Of a stretch of DNA of 64,000 nucleotides, positions 8,336-14,819 are shown piece after piece. Source of the DNA: Schumannella soli (lineage in GTDB: Bacteria; Actinomycetota; Actinomycetes; Actinomycetales; Microbacteriaceae); NCBI RefSeq assembly GCF_006517435.1, contig NZ_VHQG01000005.1, forward strand, positions 265,222 to 329,221. Reading direction: 5' to 3'. The stretch's first letter is position 1. The number at the start of each line of letters is the position of its first letter. Made by a program: the position numbers and the translations under genes. The notes beneath the pieces were generated by a model. The model was given only the letters and a program-made list of their open reading frames with translations. It had not been told where the DNA came from and searched no databases.

Positions 8336-8722
8336 ATGCCGAAGCAGATCACCGAGATGCTCAAGGGAACGCTCGAGGGGATCGTGCTCGCGATCCTCGC
8401 CGGGCGCGCCGCCTACGGCTACGAGATCACCGCCTGGCTGCGCGAGCAGGGCTTCACCGAGATCGCCGAGGGCACCGTCTACGCCCTGCTGCTGCGCATC
8501 GAGCAGCGCGGACTCGTCGACGTCGAGAAGGTGCCGAGCGAGAAGGGCCCGCCGCGCAAGGTGTTCACGCTCAACGCCGCCGGGCGCGACTACCTCGATG
8601 AGTTCTGGCGCAACTGGGGCTTCCTCGCCGAGCGGCTCGAGCACCTGCGCGACGCCTCACCGACCGGCGCCGCCGCATCCACCACCACCGGCGCCACCGG
8701 CACCACCACCGAAGGAGACTGA
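8336..8722 (+). CDS. PadR-family transcriptional regulator
   Basis: A 128-residue winged-helix regulator, ATG 8336 behind GAAGGAGA. Residues 1-95 are the PadR fold: MLKGTLEGIVLAILAGRAAYGYEITAWL as helices 1-2, EGTVYALLLRIEQRGLV as recognition helix and wing, and RKVFTLNAAGRDYLDEF as the last strand and dimer helix. The final 25 residues are a Thr/Gly/Ala tail of repeated TTTG units. It heads an operon with a DUF1048 protein and an ABC exporter, an arrangement in which the PadR protein typically represses the pump until a toxic ligand binds. Only two bases separate it from the next gene. Confidence 0.88.
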   Translation: MPKQITEMLKGTLEGIVLAILAGRAAYGYEITAWLREQGFTEIAEGTVYALLLRIEQRGLVDVEKVPSEKGPPRKVFTLNAAGRDYLDEFWRNWGFLAERLEHLRDASPTGAAASTTTGATGTTTEGD

Positions 8723-8724
8723 CC

Positions 8725-9096
8725 ATGGCCAAGAACCTCATCGAGCTCGTCGTCGGCGACCTCGCCGACAAGAAGAGCTACCGCGAGTACAAGACCCGCG
8801 TGAAGGCGCTGCCGAGCGGATACCGCGAAGCCGAAGCCGCCGTCGCGCGCTACGTGATGAACCTCGGGCCGAACGAGAACGGCGCCACGCTCGTGCGCAT
8901 GCTCGGCGACCTCGCCGAGCTGTTCGAGCAGGCCGTCGCCGACGGCACGACCGTGCGCGAGCTCGTCGGAGCCGAGCCGGTCGAGTTCGCCGAGGCGTTC
9001 ATGGCGAACTACGACGGCGGCAGCTGGATCGGATCCGAACGGGCGCGGCTCGCGAAGTCGATCGACGCCGCTGTCGGGGATGCGGGGGAGTCGTGA
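8725..9096 (+). CDS. DUF1048 protein
   Basis: A 123-residue, all-helical, probably cytoplasmic protein starting at ATG 8725 after GAAGGAGA. The YREYKTRVKALPSGYREAEAAVARYVM helix and the LAELFEQAVADGTTVRELVGAEPVEFAEAFMANY helix pair match DUF1048 proteins, small helical bundles usually encoded beside PadR regulators and ABC transporters. The molecular role is unknown; being between regulator and pump, it may tune either. The stop codon overlaps the GTG of the ATPase gene (GTGA), so translation is coupled. Confidence 0.8.
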   Translation: MAKNLIELVVGDLADKKSYREYKTRVKALPSGYREAEAAVARYVMNLGPNENGATLVRMLGDLAELFEQAVADGTTVRELVGAEPVEFAEAFMANYDGGSWIGSERARLAKSIDAAVGDAGES

Positions 9097-9977
9097 TCGC
9101 GGCAGCGACGGCGACCCCGCCGGCGACGGCCAGAGCGGCATCCGCCGAGCTCGACCCGGCGATCGAGATCGTCGGCCTCACTAAGTCGTACAAGCAGAAC
9201 GCCGTGCTCACCGGCGTCGACCTCACGGTCGGCCGCGGCGAGATCTTCGCCTTGCTCGGCAGCAACGGCGCCGGCAAGACGACGCTCATCCGCATCCTCT
9301 CCACCCTGCTGAAAGCGGATGCCGGCGTGGCGCGCGTCGGCAGCATCGACGTCGCCGAGCGTCCGGCAGCGGTGCGCGAGGTGATCAGCCTGACCGGGCA
9401 GTTCGCCGCCGTGGACGAGAAGCTCAGCGGGCGCGAGAACCTCGCGCTCGTCGCCCGGCTGCGCCACCTGCCGAAGCCGGCTGACGTCGCCGACGCGCTG
9501 CTCGCCCGCTTCGCGCTCACCGAGGCGGGCGGCCGTGGCGCCGCGACCTACTCGGGCGGCATGCGCCGCCGCCTCGACATCGCGATGAGCCTCATCGGCG
9601 ATCCGGACGTGATCTTCCTCGACGAACCCACGACCGGGCTCGACCCTGAGGCGCGGCGCGAGGTGTGGGCGACCGTCCGGCAGCTCGCCGCGGGCGGCAC
9701 CACCGTGCTGCTCACCACCCAGTACCTCGACGAGGCCGAGCAGCTGGCCGACCGCATCGCGATCCTGCACGAGGGCCGCATCCTCGTGAACGGCACGCTC
9801 GCCGAGCTGAAGCGGATGCTGCCGCCGGCGAGAGCCGAGTGGGTCGAGAAGCAGCCCACCCTCGACGACGTGTTCTTCGCCCTCACCGGGCGCGCCACCA
9901 CGGCGCCCGGCGAGCCGCAGGAGCCCGTCGCGTCCACCGAACCGTCCGACCCGCACGACACGAAGGAGCCGAGCTGA
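9093..9977 (+). CDS. ABC exporter ATP-binding protein (DrrA type)
   Basis: A 294-residue ATPase. I start it at GTG 9093, which overlaps the DUF1048 stop and has GGGGGA upstream, rather than the longer open frame. It has Walker A GSNGAGKTT, a Q-loop (LTGQFAAVDEKLSGRENL), signature YSGGMRRRLDIA, Walker B VIFLDEPTTGLDP and the switch His replaced by Gln in LLTTQYLDEAEQL. That T-Q-Y form is typical of daunorubicin-resistance DrrA ATPases. The C-terminal WVEKQPTLDDVFFALTG segment is the DrrA regulatory tail. It powers export with the permease encoded next (ATGA overlap). The exported compound is unknown. Confidence 0.9.
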   Translation: MIAAATATPPATARAASAELDPAIEIVGLTKSYKQNAVLTGVDLTVGRGEIFALLGSNGAGKTTLIRILSTLLKADAGVARVGSIDVAERPAAVREVISLTGQFAAVDEKLSGRENLALVARLRHLPKPADVADALLARFALTEAGGRGAATYSGGMRRRLDIAMSLIGDPDVIFLDEPTTGLDPEARREVWATVRQLAAGGTTVLLTTQYLDEAEQLADRIAILHEGRILVNGTLAELKRMLPPARAEWVEKQPTLDDVFFALTGRATTAPGEPQEPVASTEPSDPHDTKEPS

Positions 9978-10792
9978 TGTCCGCACTCACCGTGCCCGCT
10001 GGCGCAGCGGCGCCGCACCGCGCCCTCGACGCCCTGCGCGACACCGCCGCGCTCACCGGGCGCTCGCTCACACACATCCTGCGCAGCCCCGACACGATCA
10101 TCACGACGGCGCTCCTGCCGATCGCGTTCCTGCTGCTGTTCGTGTTCGTCTTCGGCGGCGCGATCGACACCGGGTCGGGCGCGGGAGCCGGCGGCTACGT
10201 CGACTACCTTCTGCCCGGCATCCTGCTCATCACGGTCGCCTCGGGCATCTCCTACACGGCGTACCGGCTGTTCCTCGACATGCAGGGCGGCATCGTCGAG
10301 CGCTTCCGCTCGATGCCGATCGCCCGCTCGGCGGTGCTCTGGGCGCACGTGCTCACCTCGATCGTCGCGAACCTGGTGTCGCTCGCGATCGTCACGGGCG
10401 TCGCGCTCCTGATGGGGTTCCGCAGCGGCGCGGGCGTCGGCGGCTGGCTGGCCGTCGCCGGCATCCTCGTGCTGTTCACGCTCGCGCTGACCTGGCTGGC
10501 CGTGATCCCGGGCCTGACGGCGAAGTCGGTGGATGGGGCGAGCGCCTTCTCGTACCCGCTGATCTTCCTGCCGTTCCTCAGCTCGGCGTTCGTGCCCACC
10601 GCATCCATGCCCGGCCCTATCGCCTGGTTCGCCGAGCACCAGCCGGTGACGTCGATCGTGAACTCGCTGCGGGCGCTGTTCGCGGGGCGTCCGGTCGGCG
10701 CCGAGCTGTGGATCGCGCTCGCCTGGTGCGTCGCGCTGCTCGTCGTCGCCTACGTCGTCGCGAACCTGATCTACCGACGCCGCCTCGGCTGA
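9977..10792 (+). CDS. ABC-2 type exporter permease (DrrB type)
   Basis: A 271-residue membrane protein starting at ATG 9977 inside the stop of the ATPase gene. Six hydrophobic helices are visible. The first follows DTIITTALLPIAFLLLFVFVFGG, and the ABC-2 hallmark YVDYLLPGILLITVASG is followed by FLDMQGGIVERFRSMPIARSAVLWAH, the cytoplasmic coupling region. It partners the DrrA-type ATPase as a homodimeric export channel. It is the last gene of the PadR operon; 248 bases to the next gene hold a long hairpin at 10849-10906 that could end the transcript. Confidence 0.88.
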   Translation: MSALTVPAGAAAPHRALDALRDTAALTGRSLTHILRSPDTIITTALLPIAFLLLFVFVFGGAIDTGSGAGAGGYVDYLLPGILLITVASGISYTAYRLFLDMQGGIVERFRSMPIARSAVLWAHVLTSIVANLVSLAIVTGVALLMGFRSGAGVGGWLAVAGILVLFTLALTWLAVIPGLTAKSVDGASAFSYPLIFLPFLSSAFVPTASMPGPIAWFAEHQPVTSIVNSLRALFAGRPVGAELWIALAWCVALLVVAYVVANLIYRRRLG

Positions 10793-10848
10793 CCCGCGTT
10801 GTCGCCCGTGCTGTGCTCGGGCGTGAGGTCGCGTGTCGAGCTCTTCTT

Positions 10849-10906
10849 CGAGTTGCCCAGTTCGGTCGGGTTGGGGGCTCCGAACCCGACAGAACTGGGC
10901 AACTCG
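10849..10906. repeat. Long intergenic hairpin A
   Basis: Outer arms of 14 bp (CGAGTTGCCCAGTT and its exact complement AACTGGGCAACTCG) enclose a 3x3 internal loop, a second 7-bp stem (TCGGGTT/AACCCGA) and a 10-base loop. It shares the CGAGTTGCCC arm with the hairpin at 61943. Either a terminator or a member of a dispersed palindrome family. Confidence 0.7.
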
Positions 10907-11040
10907 TGACCCCGGGTGCCGGGTGGCCGGGCCGGGTGGTCCTGCCGCCCCCAGGATCGACGCGGTCCTTCCTGAGCGGATCGCGTCGGCGTGGGATGAG
11001 GCCATGCGGTCGACGGATCGACCGCGGAGGAGGACATCCC

Positions 11041-11823
11041 ATGGACATCAGCTCGCGCACCGCCTGGATCGTCGGCGGAACCTCGGGCATCGGACTCGGC
11101 CTCGCCCGCCGGCTCGTCGCCGAGGGCGGCACCGTGATCGTCGGCGGTCGCGACACGAGCAAGGTGGCCGCGCTCGCCGCGGCGCACCCCGACGACGCCG
11201 ACCTGGCGCGCATCGAGACCGTCGAGATCGATGTCGCCGATCCCGCCTCGATCGCCCGCGCCCGCGACGAGGTGCTGACCGCGCATCCCGACCTCGACCT
11301 CGTGGTCACGATGTCGGGCGTCATGCTGATCGAAGACCTGCGCGACCCGGCTCACGTGGATGCCGCCGAGGCGACCGTCGCGGTGAATCTGCTCGGCACG
11401 ATCCGCGTGATCGACGCCGTCACCCCGCACCTGCTCGCGCGCGGCGCCGGCGACATCGTGACCGTCAGTTCGGGCATCGCGTTCCTGCCGTTCCCGCTCA
11501 TGCCGACCTATGCGGCCACGAAGGCCGGCGTGCACGCCTACAGCGAGGCGCTGCGCGCCCAGCTCGCCGGAACCGGAGTGAACGTCACCGAGCTCGTGCC
11601 GCCGTCGGTCGCGACCGTGCCCGAGGCGCTCGAGCTGAACCCGGCCGCGCTGCCGCTCGACGACTACCTCGACGAGACGCTCGCGCTGCTGGCCTCGGAG
11701 CCGACGCCGCGCGAGATCCTCGTGCAGAAGGTGCAGATGCACCGCTGGGCCGAGCGCGACGGCAGCTACGACGAACTCGTCGCCGCGCGTTCCGCGGCGC
11801 TCGCCTCGCTGCCCGGCCGCTGA
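11041..11823 (+). CDS. Short-chain dehydrogenase/reductase
   Basis: A 260-residue classical SDR, ATG 11041 behind GGAGGACATCCC. The Rossmann nucleotide site is GGTSGIGLGLARRL (residues 13-26). The DVAD adenine-contact motif sits near residue 63, and the catalytic YAATK (Tyr with Lys four residues on) follows VSSGIAFLPFPLMPT, so Ser, Tyr and Lys are all present. The cofactor loop keeps Arg after the second strand (GGRDTSK), which favours NADP. The substrate is unknown; the sequence resembles DltE-like SDRs. It is monocistronic, with its own upstream gap and a hairpin terminator after it. Confidence 0.85.
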   Translation: MDISSRTAWIVGGTSGIGLGLARRLVAEGGTVIVGGRDTSKVAALAAAHPDDADLARIETVEIDVADPASIARARDEVLTAHPDLDLVVTMSGVMLIEDLRDPAHVDAAEATVAVNLLGTIRVIDAVTPHLLARGAGDIVTVSSGIAFLPFPLMPTYAATKAGVHAYSEALRAQLAGTGVNVTELVPPSVATVPEALELNPAALPLDDYLDETLALLASEPTPREILVQKVQMHRWAERDGSYDELVAARSAALASLPGR

Positions 11824-11832
11824 GCCCCGGTT

Positions 11833-11862
11833 CGTCGACACCCCCGGCCGGGGGTTTCGACG
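11833..11862 (+). terminator. Hairpin after SDR gene
   Basis: Arms CGTCGA/TCGACG and, after one mismatch, ACCCCCGG/CCGGGGGT form a 14-bp interrupted stem ten bases past the SDR stop. Confidence 0.6.
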
Positions 11863-11879
11863 TCGGGCCGCGCGTGTTC

Positions 11880-11885
11880 TACACT
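11880..11885 (+). promoter_or_regulatory. -10 hexamer TACACT
   Basis: TACACT ends nine bases before GTG 11894, close to the leaderless arrangement seen elsewhere in the window. Confidence 0.4.
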
Positions 11886-11893
11886 CGCTCGCC

Positions 11894-12199
11894 GTGGGCA
11901 TGAAATGGCTCGGCCGACCGCGCGAGAAGCTGCTGCGTCGGCTGGTGTTCTCGGCGAAGGAGCGCTGCGACTGCGGCGCGGGCCTCGCCTACGACCGCCG
12001 CGCGCGCGACACGGCCTGGGACTGCAGCGCGATCCTGCTCGGCGACGCCCTGCTGGTCGCGGGGGAGCGCGGGGTCGCCGACCACCGCGTCCCGTGCTCG
12101 TTCTTCGAGGTGCTGTCGGAGCGCAGCCCCGCCGCCGACGGCGCGACCACGCGCCCCGTCGCCGACGGCGCGACCACGCGCCCCGTCGCCTCTGCCTGA
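11894..12199 (+). CDS. Small Cys-containing hypothetical protein
   Basis: A 101-residue protein from GTG 11894, placed by the TACACT hexamer just upstream. I do not recognise the family. A basic amphipathic head (GMKWLGRPREKLLRRLVF) is followed by CDCGAGLAYDRRARDTAWDC, a C-x-C plus distal Cys pattern that could bind metal or form a disulfide, then one more Cys near residue 68. The C-terminus carries a duplicated nine-residue unit (ADGATTRPV twice) encoded by an exact 27-bp tandem repeat at 12134-12187. The overlapping reading in the next frame is also open but lacks a start signal. Confidence 0.5.
   Translation: MGMKWLGRPREKLLRRLVFSAKERCDCGAGLAYDRRARDTAWDCSAILLGDALLVAGERGVADHRVPCSFFEVLSERSPAADGATTRPVADGATTRPVASA
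12134..12187 (+). repeat. 27-bp exact tandem duplication
   Basis: Bases 12134-12160 and 12161-12187 are identical. The unit is a multiple of three and adds nine residues in frame to the C-terminus of the 11894 protein. Confidence 0.9.
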
Positions 12200-12252
12200 C
12201 CGCGGAGACCTGCGAAGCCCAGACCCCGCGTCGACGGCGGGTGGATGCGAGC

Positions 12253-12585
12253 TCAGTGCACGAGCGCGGTGACGAGCATCAGCATCCCCGCGACGACCAC
12301 GACGAGCCCGCCCACGATCGTGCCGATCAGCGGACGCACGAGGTAGGGGCTCGCTCCGGTCTCGTGCCGCCGCAGCGCGAGCAGTCCGATGACGACGGCC
12401 GCGATGCCGGGCGCGAGCGAGAGCGCGTCGCCGATGATCGGGATCGCGACCATGATCGCGCCGAGCACCGCGAGGCTCAGCGACCACACCCCGAGGGAGT
12501 CGTGCTGAGCGCGCTGACCTGACCGAGGATGCGCGGGCGCGCCCGTCTCGGGCTGCGGCTCGTCGCTCGGTCGCGGCTCGGGCAT
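12253..12585 (-). CDS. DUF4190-like small membrane protein
   Basis: A 110-residue protein. I use the ATG at 12585, preceded by GAGAGACG, rather than the GTG at 12636, because the TAGCGT hexamer at 12635-12640 would start the message around 12628, inside the longer frame. A Pro/Glu/Gln-rich cytoplasmic head of about 30 residues precedes two hydrophobic segments: SLGVWSLSLAVLGAIMVAIPIIGDALSLAPGIAAVVIGLLAL with internal turn, and a C-terminal GTIVGGLVVVVAGMLMLV helix. The layout resembles DUF4190 proteins, common small actinobacterial membrane proteins of unknown role. It is the last host gene before the island. Confidence 0.6.
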   Translation of the reverse strand: MPEPRPSDEPQPETGAPAHPRSGQRAQHDSLGVWSLSLAVLGAIMVAIPIIGDALSLAPGIAAVVIGLLALRRHETGASPYLVRPLIGTIVGGLVVVVAGMLMLVTALVH

Positions 12586-12698
12586 CGTCTCTCGTCGCTC
12601 GTGTCGTGCGGCCGCGCCTCCGCGGCCTGCGCCCACGCTAGCGGGCGGCCTCGTCGAACCGACAGACGATGTCGTGCCGCATCCGCCCGCACAAAGCG

Positions 12699-12725
12699 AA
12701 AGCCCCCGGGTGACCGGGGGCTTTT
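12699..12725 (-). terminator. Terminator beyond attL (likely original tRNA-Phe terminator)
   Basis: A 10-bp stem AAGCCCCCGG/CCGGGGGCTT with GTGA loop and a run of T on either side. It lies next to the tRNA-Phe 3' fragment, in the place a tRNA terminator would have occupied before integration. Confidence 0.7.
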
Positions 12726-12732
12726 CGTGGAA

Positions 12733-12778
12733 GTGGCTCCGACCGGCGTCGATCCGGTGACCTTCCGATTTTCAGTCG
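12733..12778 (-). repeat. attL: 46-bp copy of tRNA-Phe 3' end
   Basis: Identical to 25609-25654. It covers the anticodon stem-loop 3' side through the discriminator of tRNA-Phe on the complement, then diverges. It is a fragment, not a tRNA gene. Confidence 0.9.
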
Positions 12779-12872
12779 CAACTGGCCGCCCTCGTGACAG
12801 CAGCGGGAGAGCGAAGGGCCCGGTTTTTCAGTGGATTGCCGGTGGTGTGATCAGGCTGTTGATCGTTCGAGT

Positions 12873-12899
12873 GCCCACGATTGTGGGCAAAGCGTGGGC
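12873..12899 (+). repeat. Left arm-type repeat (candidate integrase site)
   Basis: A GCCCAC-N4-GTGGGC palindrome followed by CA-N3-CGTGGGC. Twenty-two of 27 bases match 25510-25536, which sits at the other island end in the same orientation. Confidence 0.65.
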
Positions 12900-12915
12900 G
12901 TGGGCGATCGTGCGA

Positions 12916-13000
12916 GGTCAGAAAGCGACCCGCCTAGGGGGTCACTTCTCGACCTGCTGGCGGGTCAGTTTCTGACCGGCTAGGGGGTCAGTTTGTGACC
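12916..13000 (+). repeat. Array of four 15-bp dyads GGTCA-N5/6-(T)GACC
   Basis: Units at 12916-12930, 12940-12954, 12963-12977 and 12986-13000 each begin GGTCA and end GACC, spaced 24, 23 and 23 bases start to start. Units 2 and 4 are each preceded by CTAGGG, giving a 46-base superperiod. The regular phasing suggests cooperative protein binding, or the multiple terminal repeats of a lost IS21-type element. Confidence 0.75.
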
Positions 13001-13097
13001 CTCGCTCCTTTAAAGAACAGGAAGGATCAGGAAGATCAGTAAGAAGCAGGCGATTCGAGCTGACGCTTCGCACCGATGGGAGGACCCGACTGCAGGT

Positions 13098-13541
13098 TCA
13101 GCGCGGATCACCGTGCGCGTCGACCTCACCCGTCGCAGCGGTGAGGACAGCCGAGGTGCGTATTTCAGCGAGCATCTTCAGCTGCTCCCGATTGATCGCC
13201 ATGAGGGTCTCGATCTCGATCTTCGCCGCGGCGTTGGTCTCGTAGTCGTGCTGTGCCAGAGCGGCAGCTACGCCGTCCTGACGCCGAGCCGCGATGAGCA
13301 GGATCGCTCCTTGCAGTCCGGCGAGCATGGACAGGAAGAGATTGAGCAGGATGAACGGATAGGGATCCCATCGGATGCCGGTGAGGTTCGTCAGCGCCCA
13401 GACGAGCATGAAGGCGACGAAGCCGCCGACGAACGCCCAGCTGCCCATCCCGTTGCGGAGGATGTCAGCTGCGCGATCGCCGCGGGTGAGCCGTTCGCGG
13501 TGCTGATCGTTCCAGTTCGTGATCGGTCGGGACATGGGCAT
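13098..13541 (-). CDS. DUF1003 membrane protein
   Basis: A 147-residue protein. The ATG at 13541 lies one base after the ApbE stop; a second ATG at 13535 has better spacing to AAGTGAG and is possible. The GMGSWAFVGGFVAFMLVWALTNL helix, RWDPYPFILLNLFLSMLAGLQGAILLIAARRQ helix and QHDYETNAAAKIEIETLMAINREQLKMLAEI tail are the DUF1003 pattern: two transmembrane helices and a C-terminal amphipathic or coiled-coil helix. The family has been linked to metal or redox stress loci, but its activity is unknown. It closes the seven-gene operon beginning with the VIT transporter. Confidence 0.85.
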   Translation of the reverse strand: MPMSRPITNWNDQHRERLTRGDRAADILRNGMGSWAFVGGFVAFMLVWALTNLTGIRWDPYPFILLNLFLSMLAGLQGAILLIAARRQDGVAAALAQHDYETNAAAKIEIETLMAINREQLKMLAEIRTSAVLTAATGEVDAHGDPR

Positions 13542-13542
13542 C

Positions 13543-14301
13543 TCACTTCTGGTCGGCCGGCTCAGGAACGCCGGTGGTGAAGCTAGGGTCCGCCAACCGG
13601 ATGCCCGGGGTCGCCGAGATCGCCCCATCCGGCGCGATGACGAGCGCGTCGATGCGGTGCGTCATGGTGAGCGTGTCGAGCAGCTCGGTTCCGCCGGCCA
13701 CGATCGCGGTCGCCAGCACGTCGGCCATGACGATGTCGTCGGCGACGACCGTGGCCTGCGCGATGCCGGTCGCGACACCCCAGATGTGCTCGCCGCGCTC
13801 GGCGCTGCCAGAGGAGGCGACCGCGCGGCGGGGCGCGGCGACTGTCAGAGCCGTGGCGATGCGGCCGGGTGCGTGCGGGTCGGTGATGCCGACGGCGGTC
13901 GGCGCGCTCGAGCGCATCAGCACGTCGCCTCCGCAGTTGAGGATCCAGTCGCCCGTGACCGCGGTGTCGAGGATCGTGCCGGCATCGGCGATCGCCGCGG
14001 CCTTCACGATGCCCGACAGGTCGATCACCCCGTCGGGGCGGTGCGGCGTGAAGAGCCCCGAGGTGGCCGATCGCCACTCGAGCGCGTCGGCGTAGGTGCG
14101 ACGGAATGTGTCGGACGTGTCGCCGAGGCGCAGGTCGCCGGCGGCCAGCCGGCTGATCTCGCTGTCGTCGCGGTAGAGGCTGAACTGCGCATCGAAGCGG
14201 TCGAAGGTCTCGCGCACCCAGTCCACGACCACGTCGGCGAGGGGCTCGTCGGTGCGCAGCGACACCACCGTGCCCATCGTGGTGAAAACCCGGGTCGGCA
14301 T
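13543..14301 (-). CDS. apbE: ApbE-type FAD:protein FMN transferase
   Basis: A 252-residue protein whose ATG overlaps the stop of the FMN-binding gene by one base (TGATG). ApbE enzymes move FMN from FAD onto a Thr or Ser of a target protein on the outer face of the membrane or before export. Visible features are the N-terminal MGTVVSLRT strand, the DRFDAQFSLYRDDSEISRL helix, the DLSGIVKAAAIADA FAD/Mg region, the LNCGGDVL turn and the late VMADVLATAIVAGG segment with the metal-binding Asp. It is somewhat shorter than Gram-negative ApbE (about 330) and has no signal peptide. Its obvious substrate is the adjacent FMN-binding protein with an SGAT motif. Confidence 0.88.
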   Translation of the reverse strand: MPTRVFTTMGTVVSLRTDEPLADVVVDWVRETFDRFDAQFSLYRDDSEISRLAAGDLRLGDTSDTFRRTYADALEWRSATSGLFTPHRPDGVIDLSGIVKAAAIADAGTILDTAVTGDWILNCGGDVLMRSSAPTAVGITDPHAPGRIATALTVAAPRRAVASSGSAERGEHIWGVATGIAQATVVADDIVMADVLATAIVAGGTELLDTLTMTHRIDALVIAPDGAISATPGIRLADPSFTTGVPEPADQK

Positions 14302-14819
14302 CAGCGGGCCTGGTCGAGGGCCGACTGCAGCGAGGTGATGTAGCCCTCCGACGTGTAGGTGGCTCCCGAGACCGTCTGGATCTGCGCCGACTGGGCCTGG
14401 ATGGCCTCCTGACGCAGCACGGGCGCGGCGCGATTGCTGATGCTGACGCTCCGCTGGTCGCGATCGGTCAGGTGTACCGCCTGCACGTCGGTGATCGACC
14501 CGCCCGAGACGGTAATCGCGACCTGCACCGCGCCGAAGCGGGTGTCGGCGCTTTGCCCGGTGTACGAGCCGTCCTTCAGGCCGGATCCGGACCCGGCCGA
14601 CGAGGAGCCGGTGGTCGAGTCGGAGGTTCCCGACCCGCTCGCGGATCCCGACCCGGCGAAGGTTCCCGACCCGGCGGAGCCGGACGTGCCCGAGCCGCCG
14701 GTGCTGCCGGAAGCCGTGGTGGCGGTGGCCGGGTGGGAGGCTGCCGTTCCGGCCTGCCACCCGATGATGAGCACGGCGAGGGCCGCGAAGGCGCCGCCGA
14801 GAGTCGCGCGCACGTTCAC
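14301..14819 (-). CDS. Membrane-anchored FMN-binding protein (flavinylation target)
   Basis: A 172-residue protein from GTG 14819, overlapping the reductase stop (GTGA). Residues 5-28 are a signal anchor or transmembrane helix. Residues 30-85 are a Gly/Ser/Thr linker made of GSG-type repeats. The rest is an FMN_bind domain: DGSYTGQSADTRFGAVQVAITVSGGSITDVQAVHL, then TVSGATYTSEGY near the C-terminus. In this family the Thr or Ser of the SGAT(Y)TS motif is esterified to FMN by ApbE. The protein should therefore carry covalent FMN outside the membrane, on a flexible tether, next to the transmembrane reductase encoded just upstream. An unflavinylated heme-free variant is the alternative. Confidence 0.85.
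   Translation of the reverse strand: MNVRATLGGAFAALAVLIIGWQAGTAASHPATATTASGSTGGSGTSGSAGSGTFAGSGSASGSGTSDSTTGSSSAGSGSGLKDGSYTGQSADTRFGAVQVAITVSGGSITDVQAVHLTDRDQRSVSISNRAAPVLRQEAIQAQSAQIQTVSGATYTSEGYITSLQSALDQAR

Larger units (their letters stand above)
12779..13097. other. Gene-free left end of island
   Basis: No convincing gene is present in these 319 bases. They hold the left arm-type repeat, the four-unit dyad array and an AG-rich stretch (13013-13050) with repeated AGGA/GATCAG words. Confidence 0.6.

Noticed and set aside
12733-12778. A second tRNA-Phe gene
   Set aside because: Only the 3' 46 bases match; the 5' acceptor, D arm and half the anticodon stem are absent. It is an attachment-site remnant.
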